64,000 bases of DNA, taken from contig NW_004452136.1 of assembly GCF_000321225.1 (NCBI RefSeq), positions 49,899 through 113,898 of the forward strand. The letters run 5' to 3'. Below the pieces are notes generated by a model. The model saw only the letters and a program-made list of their open reading frames with translations. It searched no databases and was not told the DNA's origin. Position numbers and translations under genes: made by a program. Positions 1-12,428 of the stretch are shown here, one piece after another; the stretch's first letter is position 1, and each line of letters begins with the position of its first letter. The DNA comes from Odobenus rosmarus divergens (taxonomy: Eukaryota; Chordata; Mammalia; Carnivora; Odobenidae).

Positions 1-334
1 GACTGTTGAATCACAGACCTGTACCTCTGAAACAAATAGTGCATTATATGTTAAAAAAAAAAAAGAAGAAGAAGTTAGCAGGAAGGGAAAAATGAAGGGG
101 GAGGTAATCAGAGGGGGAGATGAACCATGGGAGACTATGGACTCTGGCAACAAACTGAGGGTTTTAGTGGGGAGGGGGTGGGGGGATGTGTTGGCCTGGT
201 GATGGGTATTAAAGAGGGCACGTACTGAATGGAGCACTGGGTGTTATACGCAAACAATGAATCATGGAACACTACATCAAAAACTAATGATGTAATGTAT
301 GGTGATAAACATAACATAATAAAATAAAATTAAA
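1..334 (+). mobile_element. L1 3' end (carnivore type), cut by window start
   Basis: Begins with an older-style L1 tail (GAATCACAGACCTGTACC..., then an A-run near 52-65) and continues into a second 3' module (about 80-334) that ends in ACATAACATAATAAAATAAAA. The second module recurs at 11400-11680, 14300-15040, 28287-28502 and, inverted, at 15594-15684 and 36053-36243. No coding part is present. The left end lies outside the window. Confidence 0.9.
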
Positions 335-1170
335 AACAAGTAATAACTTACAAACTAACTAAAGTATATGCTTATAATGTCTAACTTGCTTTATATGACC
401 AACTAGGAAAAAACATGTCTGGCCCTAAGTTATCCTTCCTAAACTCTGATTTTAGTTTAAGTGTAAATTTAAAATCTCAATCTAAATGCAACATAAGATA
501 AATTTAATTATATAATTTTTTAAATGTTGTTGTACTTCTATTATTGCAAAAATATTTACTTGATTTTAATTGTCATTAATATCAACAATCAAAATTTGTT
601 CCAAACCATTTTATAGTTAACTCCTAAATAACTTATCAGTTATTATCTAATGGAAAAATAAGCAGATTAAATCACAGAGTTTTGTATTAGACATATTGTA
701 ATTTTAATTATATATCAACCTCAATTCTTCAAATCTTTGAAAATGTTTATTTCTCCAGTTTAATAGAGAAGAAAGGATCTGTCTAATATGAATTGAAAGA
801 TTAGTTGACATCAGTATATCAAGTACTTTAAGTTCTATTGTAAATATTAACCTGTACTCAAAATTCTTCACCATCCAGATTGGTGAGATACTTGTTTGCT
901 TATATTGTGATCATTTGGGTCTGTTGAAGATACAGCAAGTCCATTGCTCTTGCCAAGTGTGTAAATTGACTTTAGCTTGTTTAGTTCTCTGTGCAATCAC
1001 TATTCATATATTGTTGACTTCACCTTTCAGTATCTGTCTTATTATACCGTAATATATTGAATAGATAATCATATACACATAAATATAACTTCTTCCATCT
1101 ACAATGTAATGATTAGAAAAATGCGTAGGTGTGCTTGTGAGAAGCAAACAGAAGTATACAGGTTATCAAG
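335..1170. other. AT-rich unique DNA, no gene seen
   Basis: No open frame of interest, no recognisable repeat and no GC-rich island. Nothing supports a function by eye. Confidence 0.6.
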
Positions 1171-1375
1171 TTTTTTTTTTTTTAAGATTTTATTTATTTA
1201 TTTGACACAGAGAGATATAGTGAGAGAGGAACACAGCAGGGGGAGCTGCAGTGGGAGAGGGAGAAGCAGGCTTCCCGCTGAGCGGGGAGCCCAATTCGGG
1301 GCTCGATCCTAGGACCCTGGCACCATGACCTGAGCCAAAGGCAGATGCTTAACGACTGAGCCAGCCAGGTGCCCC
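1171..1375 (-). mobile_element. Can-SINE (SINEC, tRNA-Lys derived)
   Basis: On the minus strand it starts at the tRNA-like head (plus strand reads ...GAGCCAGCCAGGTGCCCC) and ends in the (AAATA)n/A tail seen here as T-run plus TTATTTATTTATTTGA. The flanks TATCAAGTTT and TATTAAGTTT are an imperfect TSD. Confidence 0.93.
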
Positions 1376-1380
1376 TATTA

Positions 1381-2245
1381 AGTTTTGATAAGAATCTTAT
1401 TTCCTTCAGAAAAAATAGAAGGGTTCATAAATTATAATTTATATTGTCTATAGGTGTGCAAATGTGTCTGAGTCTATGTGTTTTAAATATAAGGCTTCTT
1501 TGCTTCCTGGAAATTCCAAAAATAATTGTGAAGTTACTTTATACTTTGGTTAAGAATGTCATTCACATTTAAAAAAATATAAAGGATTCTTTTTCTTCTC
1601 TCATAAATATGAAAGTAATATTGTCCCATCAATCTCTTAGACAATATAATCAGTGAGAATGTACTTGGAAATAATTTCACTTTGGTAGTTCTGTCACGTA
1701 TGATATAATTCAATTATGATATTGAGGAATATAGATACTCAAAGTTATATCAAATTCATCAATAATCCCGAGAACAAGGCATTAAGTTATCATTAGTAAC
1801 AAAAATATCCAAACTTCTAAAATGCCTTATAAAATATTTCTGTTAATATTTGTACTCCCAATACCTTGACTTTATATCACAAAACTTGATGTTTTATTCA
1901 TCTGATAGGCATGTATGTGTCTTGTTGGGCTACAAAGAAGCATAAGGGGAAAAATAACAAGATGTGTAGATATTGTAGTAATCAGATTTCATGTTAAGAA
2001 TTTGATGCTAATATGAAAAGATAGACTGTCTGATTAAAAACCAGGTAAAGTCAATAATAACTTTATCATAGAAACATATGGATTGGGCATAATAATATTT
2101 ATTTCATAGTTCTTTTTTATCATTTGTATTTTATTGCCATTTTGGATAAAAGCAATTTTATTTGGATATATTTTTCTCTGTGTTAATCTGATTCTTCTTT
2201 TTGTTGTTCTTAAATTTAGGAAGTAGAAGGTAATAAAAATGAAAA
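1381..2245. other. AT-rich unique DNA, no gene seen
   Basis: Short chance frames only, including a low-complexity, Ile/Lys-rich minus frame around 2034-2261. Confidence 0.55.
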
Positions 2246-2249
2246 TAAT

Positions 2250-2345
2250 TATATGTAACATTTATTAAGTGTTCTCTGTGGACTAGTCACAGTACTAAGT
2301 ATTTTACTCCTGACCTTATGTTTGCAAATCATCGCCTCACTATAA
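2250..2345 (+). mobile_element. MIR-type SINE fragment
   Basis: The string ACATTTATTAAGTGTTCTCT...CACAGTACTAAGTATTTTACTC follows the MIR core pattern (increasing-size, commonest-variable, 'tactaagtgctttac' region). It is short and diverged. Confidence 0.6.
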
Positions 2346-3117
2346 TTTCATCTTAGTGCACATTAAAAAATGCCACTAAAGTTTTGGAAATGATAGTTTG
2401 TTATAGGAAGAAAAAAAAAACAAGCAGCTACAAAACAAACTAGCAGTTTATAATTATTAGACTGGTAGTCCTTCTATGATCATTTGCATTACTACACACT
2501 GTATTATAATAGATATTCACACAATAGCATTTTAGGGAATTTTTTAAAACTAATATTTAACATAAACGTATACTTAATTTGGAAGATTAAGCCATCAGAA
2601 CATGTTAAATTTCGTTTAGGCGACTTTTATACCTAACATCAGTTAAATGTGGAGGTTTATTCATGAGTAGATTTACATAGGCCTGATAGTATTTTCAGTT
2701 TTAGAGAGGATTGATTTTCATACAGATTTTGAGTGAAATGTAATACACACAACAGTCTTTAATCTGTTCCTCCCTGTTTCATCTCCTCCCTCTGCTAGGG
2801 ATCTGGTATTATGGATAAAATTCGCTAGATTCTAATGATAGACATCTCAAAACATTTTAGATTTTTTTCCTTCTGGTTCTTCCAATAAAATGTCTTAAAA
2901 TACCACAACTTCTCTTCCCTTCCCCGTACCTCTGAGAAAAACACAGTTTTCCTGATACTTAACTTTTAAGTAATTTGAGATCATCAAAAGTATAATTTGA
3001 AGTTTTCATGGGAAGTGTCAGTTTTATATATCAGAAGTCATGGACCAACAAAAGATAAGACCAAGGCCTAAACATTATATAATCTTATGATGTCTCTCTC
3101 CCTGCTTCTTTGTTAGT
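2346..3117. other. AT-rich unique DNA, no gene seen
   Basis: No supported gene or recognisable young repeat. A run of A near 2410-2420 is low complexity only. Confidence 0.5.
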
Positions 3118-3119
3118 AT

Positions 3120-3235
3120 AGGGTGACCTGGGACAGTCCCGGGTTATGTCTGCCACAACAATACAGTAATGCTCCCTTTCATTCTTAAATGTCTTCCAGT
3201 TCAGAAAATATACGGTCACTCTATTTATGTGGAAC
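3120..3235. mobile_element. Possible small hAT-like DNA transposon relic
   Basis: Its ends form short inverted repeats (AGGGTGACC at about 3120 and GGTCACTCT at about 3227). The interior GGGACAGTCCCGGGTT resembles ends of non-autonomous hAT elements. No convincing 8-bp TSD is visible, and another copy of the end motif (GAGTCACCCTGG) lies near 3454, so the true extent is uncertain. Confidence 0.3.
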
Positions 3236-3926
3236 ATAATATGGATGGGAATGAAAGCAATTGAGAAGAACCTGGAAAAAGTATTTAATATTAGACCATA
3301 GGAGCTCTTCCAAAATATACCTCTTAGAGTCAGGCTTCCACAGGACACTCTTTGATTTCCCATGCACAGTGAAGGACATATAGTCAATATTAACTGCCAG
3401 GATGTTATGAGCAAAAAAGAAGCACAATTCTTTATTATCTTATGACTCTAGAGAGTCACCCTGGTAACTTGGCTCCTTGAAATAGCCAGAGAAGAATTTG
3501 AAATTTTTCTTTTGTACAATCAAGACACATTTATATTTGTATATTTAAGGTAAATTGAATAATGTTATTTGTCCACAATTACTTTAAGATCCCCAATAGA
3601 GAGCAATAATTCAGTAAATACAAACAGGCAAATTGGCATAACTATATAATCTTAGAATCAGTGGATGAAGATGGGCTCTTTCCAAAGCAGAGAGAGGACT
3701 GAGATTCTATTTTAGTAGGTGTAGAAAGGAGTTTCAGAATGTGTGCTGAACAGGTCAAAAACAAAAAATAAATTCATATAGATAATGATAATTTTTCCCA
3801 GATTAAGAAACACCACTCTAGCTATAATTCACTTTGTAATACAATTGATTAGAACCTTCCAGACATGAGATACTCTGCAGGGCACCAGGTAGACTGGTGG
3901 GCACAAATATGATTGCTGTCATTTTT
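3236..3926. other. Unique DNA, no gene seen
   Basis: Minus-strand frames of 109 and 68 codons overlap here and in the preceding relic. They resemble no family I know and look like chance frames. Confidence 0.5.
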
Positions 3927-3941
3927 AAGCCTGCAGTATAG

Positions 3942-4850
3942 AGTGTTTTCAGACGCCCGGGGATCGCTGCAGCTTGGGCGGGTCTTCAGCTTACACACAG
4001 TTACCAGAGGCAGCAGCAAAGGATGAATGGAGCTCTGGGAAAGGGTCAGCACTTCAAGAGAAAATCCCATCTGTTCTGCAGGTGGCATTCTGATGGGTAC
4101 CAGTCGGCACTACAAGACAAAGCCTATCCATGGCATTGGAAGATACAAGCACCTACTTAAAGCACAGGAGCCCAAGAAGAAGAGGGGAAAAGTGAATGTG
4201 AGACCCATTAATTTGGGGACAGATTATGAATATGGGATTTTAAACATTCACTTGACTGCATACGACATGGCCGTGGCAGAGAGTTATGCCCAATATGTTC
4301 ACAACCTCTGCAACCATCTATCCATTAAAGTTGAGGAAAGTTACGCTAAGCCCACCAAAACCATGGAGGTGTTGTGGCTGCAGGACCAAGGCAGCAAAAT
4401 GCTCCTGGACTCAGTTCTTACCACCCATGAGCGAGTGGTTCAGATCAGCGGTTTGAGTGCTACATTTGCAGAGATTTTTTTGGAAATAATCCAAAGCAAT
4501 CTTCCTGAAGGAGTCAGATTGTCAGTGAAGGAGCACTCTGAAGAAGACTTCAAGGGAAGGTTCAAAGCTCAGCCAGAACTGGAAGAACTGTTGGCCAAGT
4601 TGAACTAGCTCATTGCAGGTCCTTTCATGTCAGGACTGGTGATATTGAGTGCCAAACAGAAGATCTTCCTGGGTGGTCAAAGTTAAGCAGAAGACCCTGA
4701 CCTTTAGATATCATAACTACCCATCCCCATTAGCCAGGAATGCCCCCTCTCTTGTATGGAGAAGTGCTTGCCAATTGTCACCAGTTTCCTTTGAGCCAAC
4801 CTAAGACATCCTCCATCTAATAAAACTCTGCACCTGAAAAAAAAAAAAAA
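3942..4850 (+). pseudogene. MRPL48: MRPL48 (mitoribosomal protein mL48) processed retrocopy
   Basis: A 193-codon frame (4027-4608) reads through the conserved body of mL48, a mitochondrial large-subunit ribosomal protein with an S10-like fold. Recognisable stretches include [17 protein letters not shown] and [20 protein letters not shown], ending in [10 protein letters not shown]. The copy has no introns, an AATAAA at 4819 and a poly(A) run at 4837-4850. Imperfect 15-bp TSDs flank it: AAGCCTGCAGTATAG (3927-3941) and AAAACTGCAGTGTAG (4852-4866). A second ATG at 4023 opens MNGALGK, which resembles the native start, but it is out of frame with the body, so the mitochondrial targeting peptide is not encoded in frame. 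It is probably a pseudogene. Because the body frame is intact, a retrogene reading is not excluded. Confidence 0.9.
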
Positions 4851-4866
4851 CAAAACTGCAGTGTAG

Positions 4867-6837
4867 TTGGGAAGACAGGCATTATGAGGAAGCAAATAGT
4901 TATATACCCAGAGACTGGTAAATGTTATCAAGAAAAAGAGCAGGAAGCTATGACTACTTTTGATTGGTAGTGGACAGCTCCAAATTGATGGGTTTGTCAT
5001 TGTTATAAGGCCACCACACCTACCACATGAGTATATCTGTGACTTAGATTACCAATTAAACTTCTTTGTTTTAACAACAATGATTTTTTTCAGCAATGGG
5101 CACATGACCTAAGGTTGAGAAATCAGTACTCTGGGAAATTTACTACTTATTGGGAGAGAGGTGCCACCTTTACTTCGAAATCACTTTGACAAGGAGGGCT
5201 AAGCCTAGATCAACCAGTGGGCATATTTTCTACCACAAAGGAAAACCTTCCTATGAAATTTGCCAGCACACAAGAGGGTAAAGGTTAGAGATGAAGAGAC
5301 AGAACTCTAATGGCTTAGATGTTAGTATGCTGGTTTTTCTCTACATGTAGCTCGGCTTCTTGAACTCAGCTTCATTCCTTGGATTGTGAATTATGTGTCT
5401 CAGTGATTCTTCTTTTAGCTTACATTAGTTGGACAGTTGAGCTTCTGTCACTTGCAACTGAAGAATACTGACATTTGTCTGGAGATATACGAGAACAAAT
5501 TCTAGCTTCTTGCTTAATCTCAGTTCTACATTTTTTTAAGTTTAAATAATTATGTGCTTATATTTTAATATTGTTGGAGTGTAGGGAGAGATAGATTTTT
5601 TTTTAATTTTGGGCTCCTTCAAAACCTGAATTCCATCTAAGAAAAAAGGCATGAATTGAATTTTAAAAATCTGTAGGTTTTCTTGTCTGAGGCACTTGTA
5701 ATGGTATCGAAATTGCACCCAGCACTGAAATAAGTGCTAAACCAGAAATGAAAAAGTCTCATGATTCTCAAGGAGGCAGAATATAAGTCTTTGTGTTTAG
5801 GACTTGAAACTTCCAGGGGAGCTGAAGGACACTTGAATTGGTAGAAAGTTGGTCCCCTAAATGGCCAGATGGTGAAAATAAGTTAACTTCCTGTAAAACA
5901 AAATTCGCAGAAGAGAAAACTTCCAGAGGGATGAGCAAGAGTCTCTTTGGAGTAAAACGTGTTACTGACTTAAGTGCTTATCACCTTAAAAGGAGATCCT
6001 TCTCCCTAAGTAAAACAGGAACTTCAAATAAATTAATAATAATAATAATAGACATCAAGAGGTCAGCCCACAGATTATCACTGGAACTTTGGTGATGGCA
6101 TACCACTGGGGAGTTATGGGAGTGGACTATCCAGGTAGAATATTTCATCACTGACATTGCTTAGCATTGTTGACCATCATGGAATCAAAGTTGGCCAATT
6201 TTCAGTATTTTTTATTGCTATTTTAAAAAATTCTCTTGAGACTATGCACCCCTTTTTGCCTGCCTTGGGAACAGGCTGCCCCAAGTGCCCCACACCCTTG
6301 GAATGCTGTCAGCTTAGGTAATGCTGGCAGAACTGTAATCCCTGAAATAGACTTCAGTCTTCTTCACTAGCCCTAGGAGAGTGGTTACCTCGGATGACAA
6401 GGAGAAGAGACAATTACCAAGCAAAACTGACCACCAGGGAGAAAGCCTAAGTACAAAATATCACAATAGACCCATGTGCAATTCCTCTCTGTTCATTAAC
6501 ATAACTGCACAGGGGAAAAAACACAGTCTTTAACACCACAGAAAAGTAATAGACTGTGGAGTACTTCCTGCGATACAAAGACTATGGAGCATGGTGGTAT
6601 TTTTGCTATTCCAATCTGTGTACATAAATCCCACAAATCTGCTTTCTTCATACTGCATTCTTACATTAGGTGACTACACATTACACATGTAGGTAGCAGC
6701 CTTCCAGAAGCTGTTTTCCCCTATACATCTGGATGGGGAGTCTAGCTAAGATGAATGAGAGAGTCTACCAAAATAACACAAGACCTTGCTGCTATAAGCA
6801 TTCCCCCAAAAGTCTCCTCACAAAATAAAAGTTATTG
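4867..6837. other. Intergenic DNA with a possible old repeat, no gene
   Basis: The stretch at about 5040-5480 (CACATGACCTAAG... to ...CTGTCACTTGCAAC) reads like an ancient dispersed repeat, but I cannot name its class. A short (AAT)n run sits at about 6028-6050. The frame at 5838-6095 runs into it and looks like chance. Nothing else is supported. Confidence 0.45.
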
Positions 6838-6995
6838 CCCTCACTTTTTGAGTGCTTAGACTGCGCTAGATCCTGTTCTCGGAGCTTAGAATATTTTCTA
6901 ATACTTATAAAATGTGATGGCAATATTATAATTATCCCCATTTAAAAATGATGACAATGAATCAGAGAGAGAATAAGAAATTTATTAGGTCACAA
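6838..6995 (+). mobile_element. MIR-type SINE
   Basis: It contains the usual MIR order: a 'gagtgcttagactgcgctagatcctgttctc' region, then 'tataattatccccatttaaaaatgatgacaatga', then 'aggtcacaagtag'. It is diverged. Confidence 0.75.
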
Positions 6996-6997
6996 GT

Positions 6998-7440
6998 AGT
7001 ATATTGTTTTCCTAAGGCTTTCATAACAAATTATCACAAAGTGACTGGCTAAAGAACAACTGAAATACATTGTCTCATAGTTGTGGAAGCCTGAAGTCTG
7101 AAATAGGTGTGTGGGCAAGGTTGGTTCCTTCGGGAAGCTCTAAGGGAGAATCTATTTCATGCCTCTCTCCCAGCCTCTGACATCTGCTTGCAATCTTTGG
7201 CATTCCTGGGCTAGCGCCGGCCCTCCAATATCTACTTCATCTTCACATGACCTTCCCCTTTGTGTCTCTATATTTCTAATCTCCCTCTTCCCCTCATAAG
7301 AACACCAGTCACTAGATTTAGGACTAAGTCCTAATACGTGCTCATCTTGAGGTCCTTACCTTAATCATATCTGCAAAGACCCTAATGCCCAGTTTGGTCA
7401 TATGGCGAGGCTCCAGGTGGAAATGTGCATAGACCATCTA
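6998..7440 (+). mobile_element. MLT1-type MaLR LTR
   Basis: Characteristic MLT1 strings occur in order: TTTCATAACAAATTATCACAAA near 7020, a TTGTGGAAGCCTGAAGTC stretch, CTTCACATGACCTTCCC at about 7240, CATAAGAACACCAGTCACTAG at about 7297, and TATCTGCAAAGACCCTAATG at about 7368. This is a solitary old LTR with no internal coding part. Confidence 0.8.
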
Positions 7441-8290
7441 GCTCGTTTCAATTACAACGTTAATCTGTTGTTAAAAATCTTCTGTTGAAGCTTTTTGATA
7501 GTCTCTAATGGAATCCTACTTTGGATTTCATAAAGCTGTCTTTTGCAGAGTACCTCAACAAGCTAAAGGTATGAAAGCAAAACTCTGTGAAGCAGTTTTG
7601 CGGGAGCAAGAAAACAGGGCCCAGGTATGCAACTATAATGATCTCTTGACATAATCAAAGGGAAAGCGATGGTAAATCTCAAAGAGTGGATTTTTTATAT
7701 GTTCTTCAATCTTTTATAATTATTACTTCTGTCACACAGAATGAAGTTGAAGAATGCTTTTACTTGTCATCTGCTTATATTTCATCTTCAGTGAAATGCT
7801 AATTGTGCACTTCATTTATTTTCTTTTCAAGTTATACAGCTTTTCTCCTTTTTTTGTATAGTTTATTTAAATATTATAGAGGTTAACCCATTGCAAAATA
7901 TGTTCAATCCTTTGCCTTTTCAATTTATTGTGATATTTTCAATTGTCTTTTTCATTTGGATCTAGCTATTTTTTAAAATCTTTTCTATCAGGGTCATAAT
8001 TAAATAGATCTATCTATATTTTCTTTCAGGATGTCTGTATTTTCTGGGTTTACATTTAAATAATTGTACATAGTGTGTGAAAATCTAAATTTGTCTTTTC
8101 TATGTTGCCACAAATCATTAACTGATTATTCTTTTCCAATGAATTTAATTTCTACAAAACATTAAACGGTAATTGAGCATAGTAAAGATTTTATATAATA
8201 TCATTAAATTGGGTTTAATTTATAAATCTGATTTTAGGATCTTGGAGAGTAGGAAGTATGTTTACACTTCTTAGGTTTATCCAGTTCTTT
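7441..8290. other. AT-rich unique DNA, no gene seen
   Basis: T-rich sequence without frames or recognised repeats. Confidence 0.5.
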
Positions 8291-8308
8291 AAAAAAGTGC
8301 TCAGGATA

Positions 8309-8558
8309 GGGGTGCTTGTGTGGCTCAGTCAGTTAAGTGTCCAACTCTTGATTTCAGCTCAGGTTACGATCTCGGGATTGTGAGATCGAACCCCAAGTCA
8401 AGTTCCCGGATGAGCATGGAGCCTGCTTAAGATTCTATCTCTCCCTCTCCTTCTGTCCTCTGCCCTCACCCACCCTCTAGGCCCCCTCTCCCCAACCCCC
8501 ACCCCCATGCATGTAGGAATGCACGCTCTTCCTCTCTCTAACAAAAAAATTTTTTTTG
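8309..8558 (+). mobile_element. Can-SINE, older subfamily
   Basis: Head GGGGTGCTTGTGTGGCTCAG, followed by the 'ccaactcttgatttcagctcagg' variant of the body, a CT-rich stretch and an A-rich tail. An 18-bp TSD with two mismatches flanks it: AAAAAAGTGCTCAGGATA (8291-8308) and AAAAAAGTACTAAGGATA (8559-8576). Confidence 0.93.
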
Positions 8559-8576
8559 AAAAAAGTACTAAGGATA

Positions 8577-9790
8577 TATTAAATTGAATGGAAAACATTT
8601 ATCTGGACATTGCCACATGTTTATTTTCCTGGATGAAACTTAGAATATTTTTATTTAGATTCCAATAGCCCCAACCCAAAAGATGTAGGTTGGAATTAAA
8701 ATTTTACCATATTTTTATTAGAACTGTGTTGAAATTATAACTTATTAGAGAGAAATGTGTAACCTCATATAGCAGATGCTATGTCATCTCATTTGCTTAG
8801 GTTTGTTTTGTTGTATTTCAGTACATATTTAAATTCAGTGTGCAAATAACTTATAATAATATAAATTCTATGCCCTTCCTAAGTTAATACTAGATAATTC
8901 ATACTTTTATTGTAATTGTGAAGAGGCCTTTCCATTCTGCTGTACAATGCTTGTATCTAACAATACCACCAATATTTCTTCAGTTAATTGGTAAGCAAAA
9001 AATTTTGCAATAATTATGCCATTTATCCACATAGTGGTAATTGTCTAACTGAATTGACCAGTTGTACAACAAATAATATTTAATAGTGATGACATTTAAG
9101 CATCCTTGTTTTTCTTATGATTTTAATAATTCCTTTTAATATTTACTCTCAAATATGATACTGTTTCTTGGTGAAATATTTTACTGTTGTTTTAAATTTA
9201 GTTAATAAAACAACCAAATTATGTTACTAGGCAATTTTTAAACTCTGAAATGCATTATTAATATTCACATTTGTTTTCTCCTTCATTTATCAGTAAGAAG
9301 GCTTATTTATGAGATCCTATTGTTGAAACTCTTTTTTTTCCCTGAAATAAACCTTGTACAAATTGTAAAATAAACCCCAGGTTGCTATATTATATCATTC
9401 TTATAATGTGCTTCAGATGCTAATTTACTAACTTTTATTTTAATGTTTGTATATTTATTTTTCAATAATATTAGAACACAAAGTGTTTTAGGTGCTTTCG
9501 TAGTTGAGTTTTGGTGTAAATTTTATATTAGCATTCTGAAATTAATGGGAGATTTTTCTTCCTTATGCTTTGGAACAATTAGACTAATACAGATACTATT
9601 AATTTTTGAATGTTGAAACAAACTTTTTTGTGTAGATGACTAGAACTAGCGTGCTTTAAAGGGACTTAATGGTTGACAAACTTCATACTATCATGTGATT
9701 ACTCGTTTATTTAGATTTCCTACAACTTCTCATAATGTATGTTCCCTTCATAAATTTATACTGATTTCCAGATTGTTACCATGTATTTTT
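8577..9790. other. AT-rich unique DNA, no gene seen
   Basis: Very AT-rich, with no ORF above about 60 codons and no recognised repeat. Confidence 0.5.
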
Positions 9791-9805
9791 TAAAAGCTAA
9801 TTATC

Positions 9806-11715
9806 ATTTGCAAAAATCTTCTCCCATTCTGTGGTTGTTTCTTTGTTTTGTTGACTGTTTCCTTTGCTGTGCAGAAGCTTTTTATCTTGATGAAGTCCCA
9901 AAAGTTCATTTTTGCTTTTGTTTCCCTTGCCTTTGGGGATGTGTCTTGAAAGAAGTTGCTGTGGCCGATGTTGAAGAGGTTACTCCTTATGTTCTCCTCT
10001 AGGATTTTGATGGATTCCTGTCTCACATTGAGGTCCTTCATCCATTTTGGGTTTATCATTGTGTATGGTGTAAGAGAATGGTCCAGTTTCATTCTTCTGC
10101 ATGTGGCTCTCCAATTTTCCCAGCATCATTTATTGAAGAGACTGTCTTTTTTCCATTGCATATTTTTTCCTGCTTTGTCAAAGATTATTTGACCATAGAG
10201 TTGAGGGTCCATATCAGACTCTCTATTCTTTTCCATTGGTCTATGTGTCTGTTTTTGTGCCAGTACCATTCTGCCTTGGTGATTACGGCTTTGTAATATA
10301 GCTTGAAATCGGTCAATGTGATGCCCCCAGCTTTGTTTTTCTTTTTCAACATTTCCTTGGCAATTCAAGGTCTTTTCTGATTCCACACAAAGTTTAGGAT
10401 TTTTTGTTCTAGAACTTTGAAAAATGCCATTGGAATTTTGATCGGGATGGCATTGAAGGTATAGATTGCTCTGGGCAGCACAGACATTTTAACAATGTTT
10501 ATTCTTCTGAACCATGAGCATAGAATATTTTTCCATCTTTTTGTGTCTTCTTCAATTTCTTTCATGAGTGTTCTGTAGTTCCTAGAGTATAGATTCTTTA
10601 CCTCTTTGGTTAGGTTTGTTCCAAGGTATTTTGTGGTTTTTGGTTCTATTGTAAATGGAATCAATTCTCTAATTTCTCTTTCTACAGTTACACTGTTAGT
10701 GTATAAGAAAGCAACTGATTTCTCTGCCAATATCCAAGAGCTATAAAGAACTTCTCAAACTCAACACCCAAAAAACAAATAATCAGGTCAATAAATGGGC
10801 AGAAGACATGAACAGATGCTTCTCCAAAGAAGACATACAAATGGCTGACAGACACACGAAAAATGTTCATCATCATTAGCCATCAGGGAAATTCAAATCA
10901 AAACCACATTGAGATGTCACCTTACACCAGTTAGAATGGCAAAAATTGACAAGGCAAGAAACAACAAATGTTGGAGAGGTTGTGGAGAAAGGGAAACCCT
11001 CTTATACTGTTGGTGGGAATGCAAGTTGGTACAGCCACTTTGGAAAACAGCATGGAGGTCCCTCAAACAATTAAAAATAGAGCTACTCTATGACCCAGAA
11101 TTACACCACTGGGTATTTATCCCAAAGACACAGATGTAGTGAAAAGAAGGGCCGTATGCACCCCAATGTTCATAGCAGCAATGTCCACAATAGCCAAACT
11201 GTGGAAAGAGTCGAGATGCCCTTCAACAGATGAATGAATAAAGAAGATGTGGTCCATATATATGATAGAATATTACTCAGCCATCAGAAAGGATGAATAC
11301 CCAACTTTTGCATCAACATGATTGGGACTGGAGGAGATTATGCTAAGTGAAATAAGTCAAGCAGAGAAAGTCAATTATCATACGGCTTCACTTATTTGTA
11401 GAAAATAAGGAATAGCATGGAGGACATTAGGAGAAGGAAGGGAAAAATGAAGAGGGGAAATGGAGGGGGAGACAAGCCATGAAATACTATGGACTCCAAG
11501 AAACAAACTGAGGGTTTTAGAGGGGAAGTGGTGGGGGCATGGGTTAGCCCAGTGATGGGTATTAAAGAGGGCATGTATTGAATGGAGCACAGGTGTTATA
11601 TGCAAACAATGAATCATGGAACACTACATCAAAAACTAATGATGTACTGTATGGTGATTAACATAACATAATAAAATAAAATTTTAAAAAATTAAAAATT
11701 AAAAAAATTAAAAAA
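9806..11715 (+). mobile_element. L1 with 5' inversion (twin-primed), TSD-flanked
   Basis: A perfect 15-bp TSD, TAAAAGCTAATTATC, lies at 9791-9805 and 11716-11730. The first part (9806 to about 10730) reads as L1 ORF2 on the minus strand: from residues matching KSVAFLYTN near 10720 down to the NGRRF stretch near 9815. The second part (about 10727-11715) reads on the plus strand from the next part of ORF2 (...ATAAAGAACTTCTCAAACTC) through the 3'UTR to an A-rich tail. Roughly 20-25 nt of L1 appear missing between the two parts. ORF2 is broken in several frames, so the copy is dead. Confidence 0.93.
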
Positions 11716-11910
11716 TAAAAGCTAATTATCTTTTAATTACTTCAATTTTTCTGTGATGATATATATTTTCATGATAATTTGTAATTTGACCTCTTTTTTG
11801 TTACTTTTTAGTAATTTCATTTTCTAAAAGATTAGTTTTTTAAAAAATACATTATATATTTTTAAAAGTAATAGCAGGACATTATATTAGTGCTATTATT
11901 CCATATCTTT

Positions 11911-12117
11911 CTTTTTTTTTTAATAGAGAGAGAGAGAGAAAGTGCGTACCCTGGGGTTGGGTTGGGGGGAGGACAGAGGGAGAGAGAGGGAGAGAATCCT
12001 AAGTAGGCTCCACACTGGGCTTAGAGCCCAGACACAGTGCTCAATGTCACCACCTTGATTTCATGACCTGAGCTGAAATCATCATCCCTCAACTGACTAA
12101 GCCACCCACGTTTCCCT
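11911..12117 (-). mobile_element. Can-SINE, diverged
   Basis: Minus-strand SINE with the T-run at 11911-11921, a GA-rich region, the string CATGACCTGAGCTGAAATC and a degraded head (GAGCC-like AAGCCACCCACG). Flanks TCCATATCTTTCT and TCCATATATCTCT are probably a decayed TSD. Confidence 0.88.
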
Positions 12118-12428
12118 CCATATATCTCTTTTTAAAGCTGGTTTGAGTGGATTCTACTTCTTGCAAACAAATTATTTCTAATACAAACTGCTTTTGTAAT
12201 GTATTGTAGATATTTGACCATCTTTGATTTAAATTTACATTTATATTTTTAGAAAACTTTATCATATATTTGAAATCAGGAATAACTTTTTAACTCAATA
12301 TGGCATTTTTAAATAGGCATGCTTGTCTCATTTACATGTATTTCTTAATTGATTTATTCTCACATTTATAATCTTATTTAATGTTTTCCTTCTCTTTATT
12401 TTCACTTCTGTCAGCGACAGAAATTTTT

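Noticed and set aside
1109..1312. 67-codon frame and other frames inside SINEs (8398-8598, 12451-12690, 24780-24965, 41079-41306)
   Set aside because: Repeat-derived translations of Can-SINE, not genes.
3085..3414. 109-codon minus frame
   Set aside because: Overlaps a probable transposon relic and another open frame; the translation looks random.
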